64,000 nucleotides of DNA, taken from the NCBI GenBank assembly GCA_910588945.1, contig CAJUSF010000023.1, positions 54,678 through 118,677 of the forward strand. Reading direction: 5' to 3'. The stretch is from an uncultured Eggerthellaceae bacterium. GTDB taxonomy: Bacteria > Actinomycetota > Coriobacteriia > Coriobacteriales > Eggerthellaceae. Each line of letters opens with the position of its first letter. The stretch's first letter is position 1. Made by a program: the position numbers and the translations under genes. This document shows, piece by piece, positions 16,848 to 26,542 of the stretch. The notes under the pieces were generated by a model. That model made no database searches and had not been told where the DNA came from. It worked only from the letters and a program-made list of their open reading frames with translations.

Positions 16848-18221
16848 CTATCGCGCTCTCTCGTCGCTTACATGCTTGGCTTTTCCCATCGTTCTTTCGA
16901 TCCCGCCCGGCTCGATGAGTTCCACCTTTGCGCCAACGAGCAGGACGCCCTTGAGCTTCTCCTCTATGCTTCGTTGAAGCGCTGTCATCTCCTCGAACGA
17001 ATCGCTGAATGCCTCCGGGCGGATTTCGGTCTGCACGGTGAGCGAATCCATTCCGTTTACGGTGCGAACGATGATGTGGTAATGCGGTGTTACCTCGTCT
17101 ATCGTTGAGAGCACATCTTCGATTTGGCTTGGGAAAACATTGGTGCCGCGGATTATGAGCATATCATCGCAGCGTGAGCGCACCTTGTTCATTCGCGCCA
17201 TCGTGCGCCCGCATTCGCAAGGCTCTGTCGTGACACGTGTGAGATCGTGCGTGCGATACCTGAGTACCGGGATGCCCTCTTTGTCAAGCGGCGTGAGAAC
17301 GAGTTCGCCGACTTCCCCATCGGCTACCGCTTCGCCGGTATCAGGATCGACTACTTCCCAAAGGAAATGGTCCTCTGCGATGTGTTGTTGATCCCTGTGC
17401 GCAAGGCATTCTCCTGACACACCTGGCCCCACAACCTCGGTTAGCCCGTAATTGTCGGTGCACACGATATGCATTCGGCTCTCGATCTCGGCTTTAAGCG
17501 ATGGCGGACACGGCTCTCCGCCAAACAGCCCCACTCTCAAAGGTGATGAGGCCCAGTCATATCCCATGCTCTCGCCCACCTCGCAGATATGCATAGCATA
17601 GGAGGGCGTAGCGATAAGCACGGTCGTGCCGTAATCTTCAATCATCTTGATATGGCGCTCCGTATTGCCCGATCCGGCGGGTATCATCGCACAACCTAGG
17701 CGCTGAAGCCCGTAATGGAGCCCAAAACCGCCTGTGAACATGCCGTATCCGAAGGCCATCTGCGCGATATCGGTAGGTACGACGCCGGCCATCTGGACAA
17801 GACGGGCTATGCATTCGCTCCACATATCCATATCGGCTCGCGTATAACCCACGACGATAGGCTGTCCTGTGGTGCCTGATGACGCATGGAGTTCGATGAT
17901 GTCATCCATAGGCACTGCGAACAGTCCATAGGGAAACGTCTCTCTGAGCACTTCTTTATCTGTGAAAGGCAGAAGCCTGATATCGTCAAGTGTCTTGATG
18001 TCATCGGGACAAACGCCCATCTCATCCATGAGGTCGCGATAGTATTTGACGTTGTCATACGTGTATCTGACCTGCTTTTTCAGCTTTTCAAGCTGGATCT
18101 TTTCGATATCGGAGCGTGAGGCGCACTCCACCTCGCTTCGATAGATCGGAAAGAGATCAAATGCGCGTTTCTCTATCGCTTGTTTGACATCTTTCTTCTT
18201 GGTTATGTCGAGATCTGTCAT
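16848..18221 (-). CDS. paaK: Phenylacetate-CoA ligase
   Basis: A 457-residue acyl-adenylating enzyme of the PaaK family. The AMP-binding loop SSGTTGQP is near 114-121; later motifs FGGEPCPPS, DNYGLTEVVGPG and YRTHDLT are also present. It couples aryl acids such as phenylacetate to CoA with ATP. It lies in a block with iorA, iorB and a tandem ACT protein. Indolepyruvate oxidoreductase yields aryl-acetyl-CoA, so the ligase either recovers the free acid or runs in the opposite direction. The direction of flux is inference. Confidence 0.93.
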   Translation of the reverse strand: MTDLDITKKKDVKQAIEKRAFDLFPIYRSEVECASRSDIEKIQLEKLKKQVRYTYDNVKYYRDLMDEMGVCPDDIKTLDDIRLLPFTDKEVLRETFPYGLFAVPMDDIIELHASSGTTGQPIVVGYTRADMDMWSECIARLVQMAGVVPTDIAQMAFGYGMFTGGFGLHYGLQRLGCAMIPAGSGNTERHIKMIEDYGTTVLIATPSYAMHICEVGESMGYDWASSPLRVGLFGGEPCPPSLKAEIESRMHIVCTDNYGLTEVVGPGVSGECLAHRDQQHIAEDHFLWEVVDPDTGEAVADGEVGELVLTPLDKEGIPVLRYRTHDLTRVTTEPCECGRTMARMNKVRSRCDDMLIIRGTNVFPSQIEDVLSTIDEVTPHYHIIVRTVNGMDSLTVQTEIRPEAFSDSFEEMTALQRSIEEKLKGVLLVGAKVELIEPGGIERTMGKAKHVSDERAR

Positions 18222-18254
18222 AAAGTATCGGGCCTAACTGTGAGAGAGATCGTG

Positions 18255-18689
18255 CTATGCGAATCTGTCGGCGGTGATTTTTTTGATATCGGCTTGCGTG
18301 ATGATGTTGACCGGCTCTTTTGAAAGAGCATCTTTCGTGGCATCGATATCGTCTGTGGATATGATGATATAGGTGGAGATCATCGAGTAGCTGTATTTCA
18401 CGTTAACGTTGCACTCGGCAAGGATTCCCATTACTCGTGCAAGCTCTCCTGGAACATCGGCGAGCTTCAAGCAGAGCACCTCTTTAAGTGTGAAGGCTTT
18501 GCCGGTCTCTTCGAGAAGTTTCTGCGCACCATCAGGATCGTCCACGATAAAGCGTGCAATACCGTAATCACCTGTGTCTGATACCGAGAACCCGCGGACA
18601 CTTATATTCGCTTTTTCGAGGATGTTGAGTATGCCTGCCAAATGCCCCGGTTTGCTCTCGGTGAAAACGCTCAATTGGGTTACTGTCAT
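18255..18689 (-). CDS. Tandem ACT-domain protein
   Basis: A 144-residue protein made of two ACT domains (about 3-65 and 70-140). Each starts with a strand followed by the PG-HLAG or VPGELA turn and ends in a strand pair. ACT domains bind amino acids. Proteins of this form are regularly encoded between iorB and paaK, where they probably sense aromatic amino acids. Its start lies only three bases from the end of iorB, so it is in the same operon. Confidence 0.9.
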   Translation of the reverse strand: MTVTQLSVFTESKPGHLAGILNILEKANISVRGFSVSDTGDYGIARFIVDDPDGAQKLLEETGKAFTLKEVLCLKLADVPGELARVMGILAECNVNVKYSYSMISTYIIISTDDIDATKDALSKEPVNIITQADIKKITADRFA

Positions 18690-18692
18690 GAT

Positions 18693-19274
18693 CTATTCCT
18701 TATGCTCTCTTGCAAACGCTCTGCCAGCTTCGAAGGCCGCTAGGTTGATGTCAATCGTCTTTTGCGGAACATGCGCCGAGATGGCATCGATCCAGTTCTG
18801 CTCGGAAAAATCCAGCTCTTCGGCTAGTGCGCCCAACAAAACGACATTTGATGCTTTTACGCTTCCCGCTTCACGTGCGTTGGCTTGCGCAGGAACAAGG
18901 ATGGCTCCTTTGCTGATAAGCTCCTCTTGTATGTTGGGGTTAAGTTCGAAAGAACCCGTTAGGACCGATGAGGGTTTGATGATCTCGTCGCTCGCGATGA
19001 GCGTTCCGTCTAGTTTGAGATCACTGATGTTGCGAAGCGCTTCGATCATCTCAAATGCGACGATCGCATCGGCACAACCGATGCCTGACACCATGGAGTG
19101 AACCTCATCACCGAATACGACGACGGTCGTGACAGCACCGCCGCGTTGCGACATGCCGTGAATTTCGGATACCTTAACATCTTTTCCGGAGAGCCCGGCA
19201 ACTTCTGCCAGAATATGGGCGGCAAGAATGGTCCCCTGTCCTCCGACGCCGCATAAGAGCACTGTATATGACAT
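18693..19274 (-). CDS. iorB: Indolepyruvate:ferredoxin oxidoreductase beta subunit
   Basis: A 193-residue subunit of the pyruvate:ferredoxin oxidoreductase gamma-domain family. It begins MSYTVLLCGVGGQGTILAA and has the SEIHGMSQRGG segment expected in IorB. With IorA it oxidises aryl pyruvates to aryl-acetyl-CoA and reduces ferredoxin. ATG 19274 is preferred over the frame opening because AGGAGG lies just ahead and the conserved start follows at once. It overlaps the end of iorA? No: iorA ends at 19289, leaving 14 bases that hold the ribosome-binding site. Confidence 0.94.
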   Translation of the reverse strand: MSYTVLLCGVGGQGTILAAHILAEVAGLSGKDVKVSEIHGMSQRGGAVTTVVVFGDEVHSMVSGIGCADAIVAFEMIEALRNISDLKLDGTLIASDEIIKPSSVLTGSFELNPNIQEELISKGAILVPAQANAREAGSVKASNVVLLGALAEELDFSEQNWIDAISAHVPQKTIDINLAAFEAGRAFAREHKE

Positions 19275-19288
19275 ATCTGATCCTCCTA

Positions 19289-21016
19289 TCAGCGGCTGAT
19301 CGCGTTGAATCTGCAGTATTGGGCACATTGCCCGCAACCGATACACGAATCCGTATCAATGTATGCAAGACCGGTCTGCGTGTCCCTTCCAATGGAGGGG
19401 CATCCAAGCGTTAAGCAGACGCCGCATCCTGTACAGGAAGTGATGAAGTAGGCTTCTTGCCTTTGTCGTTCAAGCAAAACGCATGGCCTTTTGAAGATGA
19501 TGACTGAAAGCGCATCGTTGTTGCCGCGTGCATCTTTAAATGCGTCTCTTACGGCTTGAAGATCGTTCGGATCGACGGTTTTGACATCCTCAACCCCGAT
19601 TGCCCGAACGACTTTCTCGAGATCCAGCTCTTTGGCAGCATCACCTTGCAAAGCGATGCCGTTGAACGGGTTTCCCTGTCTTCCTGTCATGGCTGTGGTT
19701 CTGTTGTCGAGGATGCAGATGATGCCCGTGCCTTTGTTGTATACCGTAGTGATGAGCGAGCTCAATCCGGAATGGGCGAATGTGGAATCTCCGATGATTC
19801 CAACGATCGGCGGGTGATCTTCGCCCTTCATGGCTAACTCGAAGCCATGCGCCATAGAAACGGATGCGCCCATATCTATGCATGTGTCCATGGCAGCAAG
19901 CGGCGGCAATGCTCCTAAAGTGTAGCAACCGATATCGCCCGTTACGATAGCTTTCATGCGGGATAGCTCTTTGAATACGATGCGATGCGGACATCCTGCA
20001 CATAGTGAGGGTGGTCGGGCCGGAACGGGCAGGTCGGTGTCCATGTGATCGTCTAAGCTTATCCCGAACGACAATTTTATGAGGTTAACGGAAAGCTCAG
20101 ATGAGCGCGGTAGCGGGTTCTCAGGCTCTGATACCTCTATCCCCAACGACCTCACACTATCGGCGAAGAAGGTGGATGCCTCCTCTATCACATACAGGTC
20201 ATCCACAGAATCCGCGAATTCGGCAAGCTTCTTTCTCGGCAGCGGATATGACATGCCTAGCTTGAAGACAGAGGCATCAGGCAGAGCATCGCGCACGTAT
20301 TGATAGCTTGCGCCGGCGCAGACGATACCTATCTTGCTCGAGCGCATTTCCACTCTGTTCAGGTCGGTCTCATCAGCGAAACGACCCAGATCCTCTATGC
20401 GTTTTATCTGGTCTATTCGGCGACCTTTCGCGAATGCCGGCATCATCACCCATTTATCCGGCCTCTTTTCGTATGTTGCATTCGCCTCCGTCGCAGCTTC
20501 ACGCGCCTCGACAAGCCCTCTGGTGTGAGATATCCTCACTTCGGATCTGATGAGCACGGGAGTGTCAAATGATTCGGATAGCTGATAAGCCGCGCGCGTG
20601 AAGTCGTATGCTTCCTGCGAATCGGCTGGATCGAGCATCGGTATATGGGATGCTTGCGCATAGTAATGCGAATCCTGTTCGTTTTGCGATGAATACATTC
20701 CCGGATCATCCGCCACAAGGATCACAAGACCTGCACCCACCCCGGTATATGCGCTAGTGAACAGAGGATCGGCGGCCACGTTCAATCCCACGTGCTTCAT
20801 GGTGACAAGCGACCTTTTTCCTGCGGCGGAGGCGCCGATCGCAACCTCGAGCGCCACCTTTTCGTTGGTGCACCACTCGGCTTTGACCCCTTCGAGCTTC
20901 GCGAAGCTCTCAAGCGTTTCGGTGGACGGGGTTCCCGGATATCCGAATCCGAACTTTGCGCCACCTTGGTATGCGCCGAGTGCTATCGCCTCGTTTCCTG
21001 AGAGAAGGTCTGTCAT
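19289..21016 (-). CDS. iorA: Indolepyruvate:ferredoxin oxidoreductase alpha subunit
   Basis: A 575-residue thiamine-diphosphate enzyme. The N-terminal pyrimidine-binding domain begins LLSGNEAIALGAYQGGAKF with GYPGTPSTE. The pyrophosphate-binding domain has GDIGCYTLG and GDSTFAHSG near 345-420. The C-terminus is a two-cluster ferredoxin, with cysteines 528/531/534/539 and 558/561/564/568. It oxidises indolepyruvate, phenylpyruvate and related keto acids to their CoA esters and passes electrons to ferredoxin. The Ech hydrogenase encoded 5 kb away could use that ferredoxin. Confidence 0.96.
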   Translation of the reverse strand: MTDLLSGNEAIALGAYQGGAKFGFGYPGTPSTETLESFAKLEGVKAEWCTNEKVALEVAIGASAAGKRSLVTMKHVGLNVAADPLFTSAYTGVGAGLVILVADDPGMYSSQNEQDSHYYAQASHIPMLDPADSQEAYDFTRAAYQLSESFDTPVLIRSEVRISHTRGLVEAREAATEANATYEKRPDKWVMMPAFAKGRRIDQIKRIEDLGRFADETDLNRVEMRSSKIGIVCAGASYQYVRDALPDASVFKLGMSYPLPRKKLAEFADSVDDLYVIEEASTFFADSVRSLGIEVSEPENPLPRSSELSVNLIKLSFGISLDDHMDTDLPVPARPPSLCAGCPHRIVFKELSRMKAIVTGDIGCYTLGALPPLAAMDTCIDMGASVSMAHGFELAMKGEDHPPIVGIIGDSTFAHSGLSSLITTVYNKGTGIICILDNRTTAMTGRQGNPFNGIALQGDAAKELDLEKVVRAIGVEDVKTVDPNDLQAVRDAFKDARGNNDALSVIIFKRPCVLLERQRQEAYFITSCTGCGVCLTLGCPSIGRDTQTGLAYIDTDSCIGCGQCAQYCRFNAISR

Positions 21017-21027
21017 CTTATCCCCTT

Positions 21028-21468
21028 CTAAATTTCTTCGTCGTAGACGAAAGCAAACTTGCCGATCTGGATGAAATCCCCGGATTTCAACGCTCTTGAG
21101 TCTATGCTTGCGTTGTTCACCCAGACTCCGTTGAAAGAATCGACATCCTTAAGGATGAAGCATCCATCGATAAGATCGATCTGAGCATGCATCCTAGAGA
21201 CAGTCATGTCGTTCAAGAAGATATCGCATTGCGGATTGCGTCCGAGCGTTATCGTATCTTTGTCAAGCTTGTAGATCGTTCCCACCTGCGGTCCGCGCAC
21301 AACTCTGAGCACAGCCTTAGGCTCAATCTTGCCATCGAGATCGTTGATGGGATCGATCACTATCGGCTTGAACTCTTGTGTCTCACCGAGAAATCTAAAA
21401 CCGCATTGCGGGCAGGATGCCTGCGTCGATTCCATCTCATACATACATACGGGGCATTTCTTGGTCAT
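21028..21468 (-). CDS. Zinc-ribbon and FHA-domain protein
   Basis: A 146-residue protein. A zinc ribbon (C5-x2-C8 and C19-x2-C22) precedes an FHA domain at about 55-143, with LGRNPQCDIFLND, TVSRMHAQI and DVDSFNGVWVNN, all core FHA elements. FHA domains bind phosphothreonine, so this is probably a partner of a Ser/Thr kinase; no kinase is in the window. It lies between dacA and iorA, 11 bases from the latter. Its target is unknown. Confidence 0.88.
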   Translation of the reverse strand: MTKKCPVCMYEMESTQASCPQCGFRFLGETQEFKPIVIDPINDLDGKIEPKAVLRVVRGPQVGTIYKLDKDTITLGRNPQCDIFLNDMTVSRMHAQIDLIDGCFILKDVDSFNGVWVNNASIDSRALKSGDFIQIGKFAFVYDEEI

Positions 21469-21526
21469 TATTGAAAAACTCCATCCCTTGATGTTGTGTC
21501 ATGGTCAATATGGTTAAAAGCATCGA

Positions 21527-23020
21527 TTAGCTTTTGTCTATTAGTAATTCACATTCATTGATGATAACCGATTCGGCGCAATCGGGCTGCCCCGATAATA
21601 TGCGTGTGAATTTATCCCACCAGATTCCGATGCTCTCGAAGATGCTCGGCGCATCCACATTTTCGCAGGCGACAATATCGATCTCGTCGATGACCTCGTT
21701 TCGCTGATAGAACGTGGCTCGCCCGATGACATCACCGGCACGAACGCTCCCTGTTATATCATTGAATTCGAAGGTCTGGCTTATGTTGCCAAGAGGCGCG
21801 AATACCTCGACGACTGCATCTGGATTCGCAAACGTTGCAGGCACCGTTTTGTCCACCCATGCCTTCAGCGAAACCTCGGCAACCACAGGCACCTCTCTTG
21901 TGGTGTTATCTGTGCTCATCTGTACCTTCACGTCGCTGTGCGCAAGGTCGTACATCACATAGTTGTCATAGACCCAATCGTATAGCGTAACAGCATCATC
22001 GAATCGCTGCTGTTCGGAGGTCGAATCGAGGAGTATCGCATACAACATCTTGCCATTGCGCTCGCATGCTCCTGCAAAGCAAGGACCTGCTAAAGGGGTG
22101 TTTCCAGTCTTGATGCCGCACGCACCATCGTATCGCCCTAAAAGCTCGTCGGTGCTCTTCACGATGACATCGACATCAGCACCGCCTCGTTTCACCTTCA
22201 ATGTGGCCTCAGGAAGATCAACGATGGATCTAAAGTACTCATCTTGCATCGCATACATGGCGATCTTGGACACATCCTTGGCTGTGCTGTGGAGGTTTCC
22301 GGCAAATTGATGGTTGTCGAGCCCGTGTGGGTTCTCAAATACCGAATCCGTGCATCCGAGCTCTTGTGCTTTAGCGTTCATCGTTGAGACAAATGCTGCA
22401 AGGTATGTATTGTTGTCATCACCTTGAATGTCGTTGCCACTTGCGTCTTTCAATGTCTCTCCAGCGCTTTTTGCTTGCTCATAGATGGTCTTACCGACAC
22501 ATTCGGCAATAGCGATAGCCGCATCGTTTCCCGATGGAACCATAAGGCCTTTGAGCGCATCATCAAGGCTCAAGACATCACCCGTTCTGAGCCCCGCACT
22601 CGATTCGCCTACTGTAGCTGCATTCGAGCTCACAACGATCTCGGTGTCTGTCGAGGCGTGCTCGCGCGCGATGATAGCTGTCATTATCTTTGTGACCGAT
22701 GCGATCTGTACGGGCGTGTCTGCGCTTCGCTCGAAATATACCGTGCCGTCTTCATCGACCAGATAGACGTAGTTTGATTCCACTGAAGGGCAGAAAGTGG
22801 CTTTGAGGCCGCGATCCGACATGCTCTGCCCCATCACGATATCGTTTTTTCGTACATCTGCAAGAGCTGGCGTGCTGAAGGAAAATACGAGCGCGAATGC
22901 GATCGTAATGGTGATAGCGCACTGTGTTGTCTTGCGACATAGCTGACCAGCGAAAAGCGTAGATATTTCGGAATTTGTTCGTAAAAGTTTCATTTGGTGA
23001 GAACCTACTGTTGTATTCAT
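21527..23020 (-). CDS. dacA: D-alanyl-D-alanine carboxypeptidase (PBP5-like)
   Basis: A 497-residue penicillin-binding protein with all three active-site motifs: S108-V-T-K111, S163-G-N165 and K302-T-G304. A signal peptide covers about 30-54 and ends at ALA-DV. It trims the terminal D-Ala from peptidoglycan stem peptides outside the membrane. There is a beta-sandwich domain after 380 and a hydrophobic/amphipathic region near the end (about 455-475) that may anchor it. The start could also be ATG 22993 (MKLLRT), which has a weak TAGG site. It shares the block with a VanW protein, a fitting cell-wall neighbour. Confidence 0.93.
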   Translation of the reverse strand: MNTTVGSHQMKLLRTNSEISTLFAGQLCRKTTQCAITITIAFALVFSFSTPALADVRKNDIVMGQSMSDRGLKATFCPSVESNYVYLVDEDGTVYFERSADTPVQIASVTKIMTAIIAREHASTDTEIVVSSNAATVGESSAGLRTGDVLSLDDALKGLMVPSGNDAAIAIAECVGKTIYEQAKSAGETLKDASGNDIQGDDNNTYLAAFVSTMNAKAQELGCTDSVFENPHGLDNHQFAGNLHSTAKDVSKIAMYAMQDEYFRSIVDLPEATLKVKRGGADVDVIVKSTDELLGRYDGACGIKTGNTPLAGPCFAGACERNGKMLYAILLDSTSEQQRFDDAVTLYDWVYDNYVMYDLAHSDVKVQMSTDNTTREVPVVAEVSLKAWVDKTVPATFANPDAVVEVFAPLGNISQTFEFNDITGSVRAGDVIGRATFYQRNEVIDEIDIVACENVDAPSIFESIGIWWDKFTRILSGQPDCAESVIINECELLIDKS

Positions 23021-23038
23021 GTAATCGATCTATGGTCT

Positions 23039-25735
23039 TTAAGATGTCGAACTCGAAAAGCTTGATGAACTCGATTTCGAAGAGTTCGAGGAGCCAGACG
23101 ATGAAGCGGATCCTGAAGAGCCGTTAGAAGAGCTGCTTGACCCCGACTTGGACGAGCCGCTCGATTTCGAATCCGAGGAAGATTTTGATGAGCCTCCCGA
23201 TTCGTCATCCGACGTTGTATCCTTGCGCTCGTATTTTGCAAGGATCTCCTCTGTGTCGGTATCTGGTCCCACTTTTACGATCTGTGTTACCGGCGTATAT
23301 ACCGAAGCAAAGGTCTTCTCGCGGATGACCACTCCGTTTCTATCCTTTACAGTGCGCTTGACCTCGATCACTTGTCCATCGGAGCCGGCGGTATCAAGAG
23401 CGTAGGTGCCGGGGGTCATCTCCTCGTCCACTTCGATCTTGGTGGTGTATTTCTCACCCTTTTGCCACTCGCCCACCTCGGTCTCGACTGTATATCCGGG
23501 ATTTACGCCGATCAGATTCGCTGTGATCGAGCTTTCCGTGTAAGAGGTGGTTACAAGGATGTCGGATTCTGTGTCGTTTTTCCATACGAGATCAAGCAGA
23601 GGATATGATACAGCGGCATCGCGTCCATCAGGATATGCGGCCATATATAGTGAATGGTTGTGCCTCTCCTCGATAGGAAGTCCGGAATCATAAACTGCGT
23701 TATAGATGGTGGTGGCTACTTGGCAGATCCCACCGCCTATCGAATCGGTACGCTCTCCTTCGATGATCGAGCCGGCTTCTCTAAACCCTGCTTCTTCGGT
23801 AGTATCGCCAGCCACCTCGTTGAATGACCAGGTTCCGCCATATGCATCCACTATCGAGTCGTTCAATAGATCGGCCACAAGATGGATGTTGTATATCCTG
23901 TTCGCATTCGAGGCCTTAGTCGAGTAGTTCGTGGTATAGCTTGAGAATGCCTCTATGATGCCGTAGGCCATGGCATCTTCCACATTGAATGTTCCGTCGT
24001 AGTCCTTAGAGCTAACAGCGATATCGAATTGTGAGCCTTCGATAGCAAACTTGCCGGTTTTCCTGTATGAGTCGAACAGTGCAACATCGAGCGCATCAAG
24101 CGCGCTTTCGGTTGACGGAATTACCACCGATTTATCCGGCTTGACGGTAAGGGCGTTATCCTTGTCCTCGTCGCGATAGATCGATACGTTGACATCGTAT
24201 CCTGAAGACCCTGTATTCAACAGCTTTACGAGCGGTGTCGTGGCCATATCCGCATTGATGGAGGGAAGAAGTGCATATGTCTCTCCATCTTTCACAATCG
24301 ACGTGTTCACCCAAGAGCCTAGTGTTGGTGTATCTACCGATATGGTGTTGTTCATATAAGTGAATGATGATCCGCCTGTTATGGCTTCGTTTATCGCATC
24401 GCATGTGCTTTGCGCTTCAGATGAGCCGATCTTGACCTGTGTATACGGAACGTTGGCTACATATGTATGGACCTCTCCCGGTTCCAAGAAGAAGTAGTTA
24501 TTCAATCCTGCTATGAAGGTGTCTTTGTCGATCTCGTATCCATCGTGGCCTTCTGTAACGCTTGCGACGCCATCGGCTATGGATACTCCCCAATTCACCA
24601 GAGGATCACCGGTGGATACCTCGATATCCTTGATCATGTTGTCAACGAGGATATCGTTATATGAAGCGTATGGCGCAATGTCATATCCCGTGATAAGGGC
24701 GCCGATTCTGTCAAAGATCCCGGATGATCTTCCGATGTTATAGGCCTTATCTGCAAGCTCAGCAGAGGGCAACTCTGCGCCAAGCGTGATCGCATCAGCG
24801 AGCCAGATTGTGTGCGTATCTTGCGACTCTTCGCTCTCAATGAGTCCGGTCAGTTTATCCATATCGATGTCGGAGCGATCCATCACGACCGAATCGAGCA
24901 TATCTTCGTTTTGGAATACGAAGGTCTGTGTTGAGAAGAGCTTATTCGCATAAGCCTCATCAATGGCTGATCTAGCCTCATCAACGGTCTTGTTAGACAG
25001 ATCTACATCACCGACGCTCACTCCCTGATAGATCTTTCCGCTGGTGAGTGCAGCATCTATTCCAATACCTATGACGCACACCAAAGCAATCATCAGAACA
25101 GCCGAGAGGGTCTTGCTTTTGTTCCAGATGGATACGGCGCCATTGGCGATGCCTCGTCCGATGAACGCGAATGCAGAGCCTATCGCACCGATAACGCCCG
25201 CAGAAGGACTCCTTTTTACAGATGGACTCGCGTAAAGTTGTCCGGGAAGGTTGTCATATCCTCGCCGAGCGTCTTGACGTGATGACGCTCGTGTTTTGCT
25301 CGATGCCATAGTGGATCTCGTCGCGCGTCCTCTATCGGGTCGCCTTGATGTATCGACCCGCTCGCTTCGCCTGATCCCGTTATCCCGTGATGAGCGGCTC
25401 GATCTTGAATCGAAATCAGCAGATCTTCTCGAGGTGGATCTGATATCAGTGCTGTTGCGCTCTATCCTTGATGATGCGCGGGAAGATCCAGTACCATACG
25501 AAGATCTTCCTCGTGAGGTCGATGCATTGCGAGTATTCGGCGCGCTTGTTGGTCTTGAATAGTTTCGTGATGATGTCGCACGCTGCCGTGTGTCTCCTGA
25601 AAGGTTGCGAGAGTCCCTTACAGCGCCCGAGCGTGAATCATGCCTATTCGATCGCGTGTTGTGCGAGCGCTTGTTTGCATCGCCGCGACGCGTGTTGTTG
25701 AAATCTCCCGTTCGTCTTGCCATCGAACTACGCAC
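23039..25735 (-). CDS. VanW-family wall protein with low-complexity ends
   Basis: An 898-residue single-pass membrane protein. Residues 1-165 are rich in Arg and Ser and should be cytoplasmic, and a membrane helix lies at about 209-230. Outside are two repeats of the type found in L,D-transpeptidase-associated proteins (about 235-500) and a VanW domain near 630-760 (FNEVAGDTTEEAGF, GGGICQVATTIYNA, ERHNHS). A G5-like domain follows to about 850, then a tail of nearly pure Ser with Lys and Gly. VanW proteins are linked to cell-wall metabolism, but their biochemical role is not settled. The start is GTG 25735, overlapping pgsA2 by eight bases, or ATG 25723. Confidence 0.88.
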   Translation of the reverse strand: MRSSMARRTGDFNNTRRGDANKRSHNTRSNRHDSRSGAVRDSRNLSGDTRQRATSSRNYSRPTSAPNTRNASTSRGRSSYGTGSSRASSRIERNSTDIRSTSRRSADFDSRSSRSSRDNGIRRSERVDTSRRPDRGRATRSTMASSKTRASSRQDARRGYDNLPGQLYASPSVKRSPSAGVIGAIGSAFAFIGRGIANGAVSIWNKSKTLSAVLMIALVCVIGIGIDAALTSGKIYQGVSVGDVDLSNKTVDEARSAIDEAYANKLFSTQTFVFQNEDMLDSVVMDRSDIDMDKLTGLIESEESQDTHTIWLADAITLGAELPSAELADKAYNIGRSSGIFDRIGALITGYDIAPYASYNDILVDNMIKDIEVSTGDPLVNWGVSIADGVASVTEGHDGYEIDKDTFIAGLNNYFFLEPGEVHTYVANVPYTQVKIGSSEAQSTCDAINEAITGGSSFTYMNNTISVDTPTLGSWVNTSIVKDGETYALLPSINADMATTPLVKLLNTGSSGYDVNVSIYRDEDKDNALTVKPDKSVVIPSTESALDALDVALFDSYRKTGKFAIEGSQFDIAVSSKDYDGTFNVEDAMAYGIIEAFSSYTTNYSTKASNANRIYNIHLVADLLNDSIVDAYGGTWSFNEVAGDTTEEAGFREAGSIIEGERTDSIGGGICQVATTIYNAVYDSGLPIEERHNHSLYMAAYPDGRDAAVSYPLLDLVWKNDTESDILVTTSYTESSITANLIGVNPGYTVETEVGEWQKGEKYTTKIEVDEEMTPGTYALDTAGSDGQVIEVKRTVKDRNGVVIREKTFASVYTPVTQIVKVGPDTDTEEILAKYERKDTTSDDESGGSSKSSSDSKSSGSSKSGSSSSSNGSSGSASSSGSSNSSKSSSSSFSSSTS

Positions 25736-26396
25736 CGCCTTGCGAACTAAAGTCCGTTCGCCTCTTTTGCTTTAGCTTGATAACGGCTTGCACGCAGTAA
25801 TATAGCGTAACGATGATCTGAAGGATCAGCCCTAAATAGACGAAATATATCCCCCATGAGGTGACAGAGCTGTCAAATCCAACAAGCCAGGCGGCATCTG
25901 TCCAGCTCGGTCCTGCAAAGCTTGGCATGAATAGCAAAAGCCCAGAGAAGCCGAAGAAAAGAAGCGTAGTGGCAACTTTTCCAGGGTAGATGACAGGTAT
26001 CTGAATATGAAAACCTTTGAGGAGGATCGCGCCTCCGATGAGCAAGAACAGCTCTCTTGCGAAGATGATCACAACCACCCAAAGAGGAATACGACCGACG
26101 ATGAAGACCCCCAGCACGCCTGTGATCATTAGCAGGGTGTCGATCGCGGGATCCATCAATGTGCCCAATCGGGATACGCTATTCGTTCTTCTGGCCACCT
26201 GACCGTCAACAAAATCCGTAAGCGCTGCAACAGCGTAGATGATCGTGGCCCATATGTCGTGACCGCCCATGAGCAGCACGAGATAAAGCGGAATGAGACA
26301 AAGCCTTGCAAACGATATGATATTCGGAAGGGTCCAGATCTTATCGTAAGAAGACCTCGCGACATCACGGTCGTCTATACCATTTTGAACCGACAA
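25728..26396 (-). CDS. CDP-alcohol phosphatidyltransferase (second PgsA-like)
   Basis: A 222-residue membrane protein with the complete motif D61-x2-D64-G65-x2-A68-R69-x8-G78-x3-D82-x3-D86 and about six helices. It makes a phospholipid head-group transfer from CDP-diacylglycerol. The window also has the pgsA-cinA fusion, so this copy may make a different product, for example cardiolipin (Cls-type CDP-DAG route) or phosphatidylinositol phosphate; sequence alone does not decide. The start is TTG 26396 behind GAGGTGGGAG. It is the first gene of the envelope/ior block. Confidence 0.88.
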   Translation of the reverse strand: MSVQNGIDDRDVARSSYDKIWTLPNIISFARLCLIPLYLVLLMGGHDIWATIIYAVAALTDFVDGQVARRTNSVSRLGTLMDPAIDTLLMITGVLGVFIVGRIPLWVVVIIFARELFLLIGGAILLKGFHIQIPVIYPGKVATTLLFFGFSGLLLFMPSFAGPSWTDAAWLVGFDSSVTSWGIYFVYLGLILQIIVTLYYCVQAVIKLKQKRRTDFSSQGGA

Positions 26397-26495
26397 GCTC
26401 CCACCTCAGTTAAAAAGACAACACAAAAGTATATGAGCAACATTCTAACAGGCTAAAGCGCTATATATTGCTATTTTAGGATGCATATCGATGGT

Positions 26496-26537
26496 TTTCA
26501 CAGTATGTCGACAAGGCGTTGACGGCATACTGTGAAA
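26496..26537 (-). terminator. Strong hairpin at the end of the ech operon
   Basis: A perfect 12-base inverted repeat, TTTCACAGTATG (26496-26507) and CATACTGTGAAA (26526-26537), encloses an 18-base loop that can itself pair further. It begins five bases after the echF stop. No run of U follows on the - strand. It may end transcription without a U-tract or protect the mRNA 3' end. Confidence 0.6.
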
Positions 26538-26542
26538 CTGTG

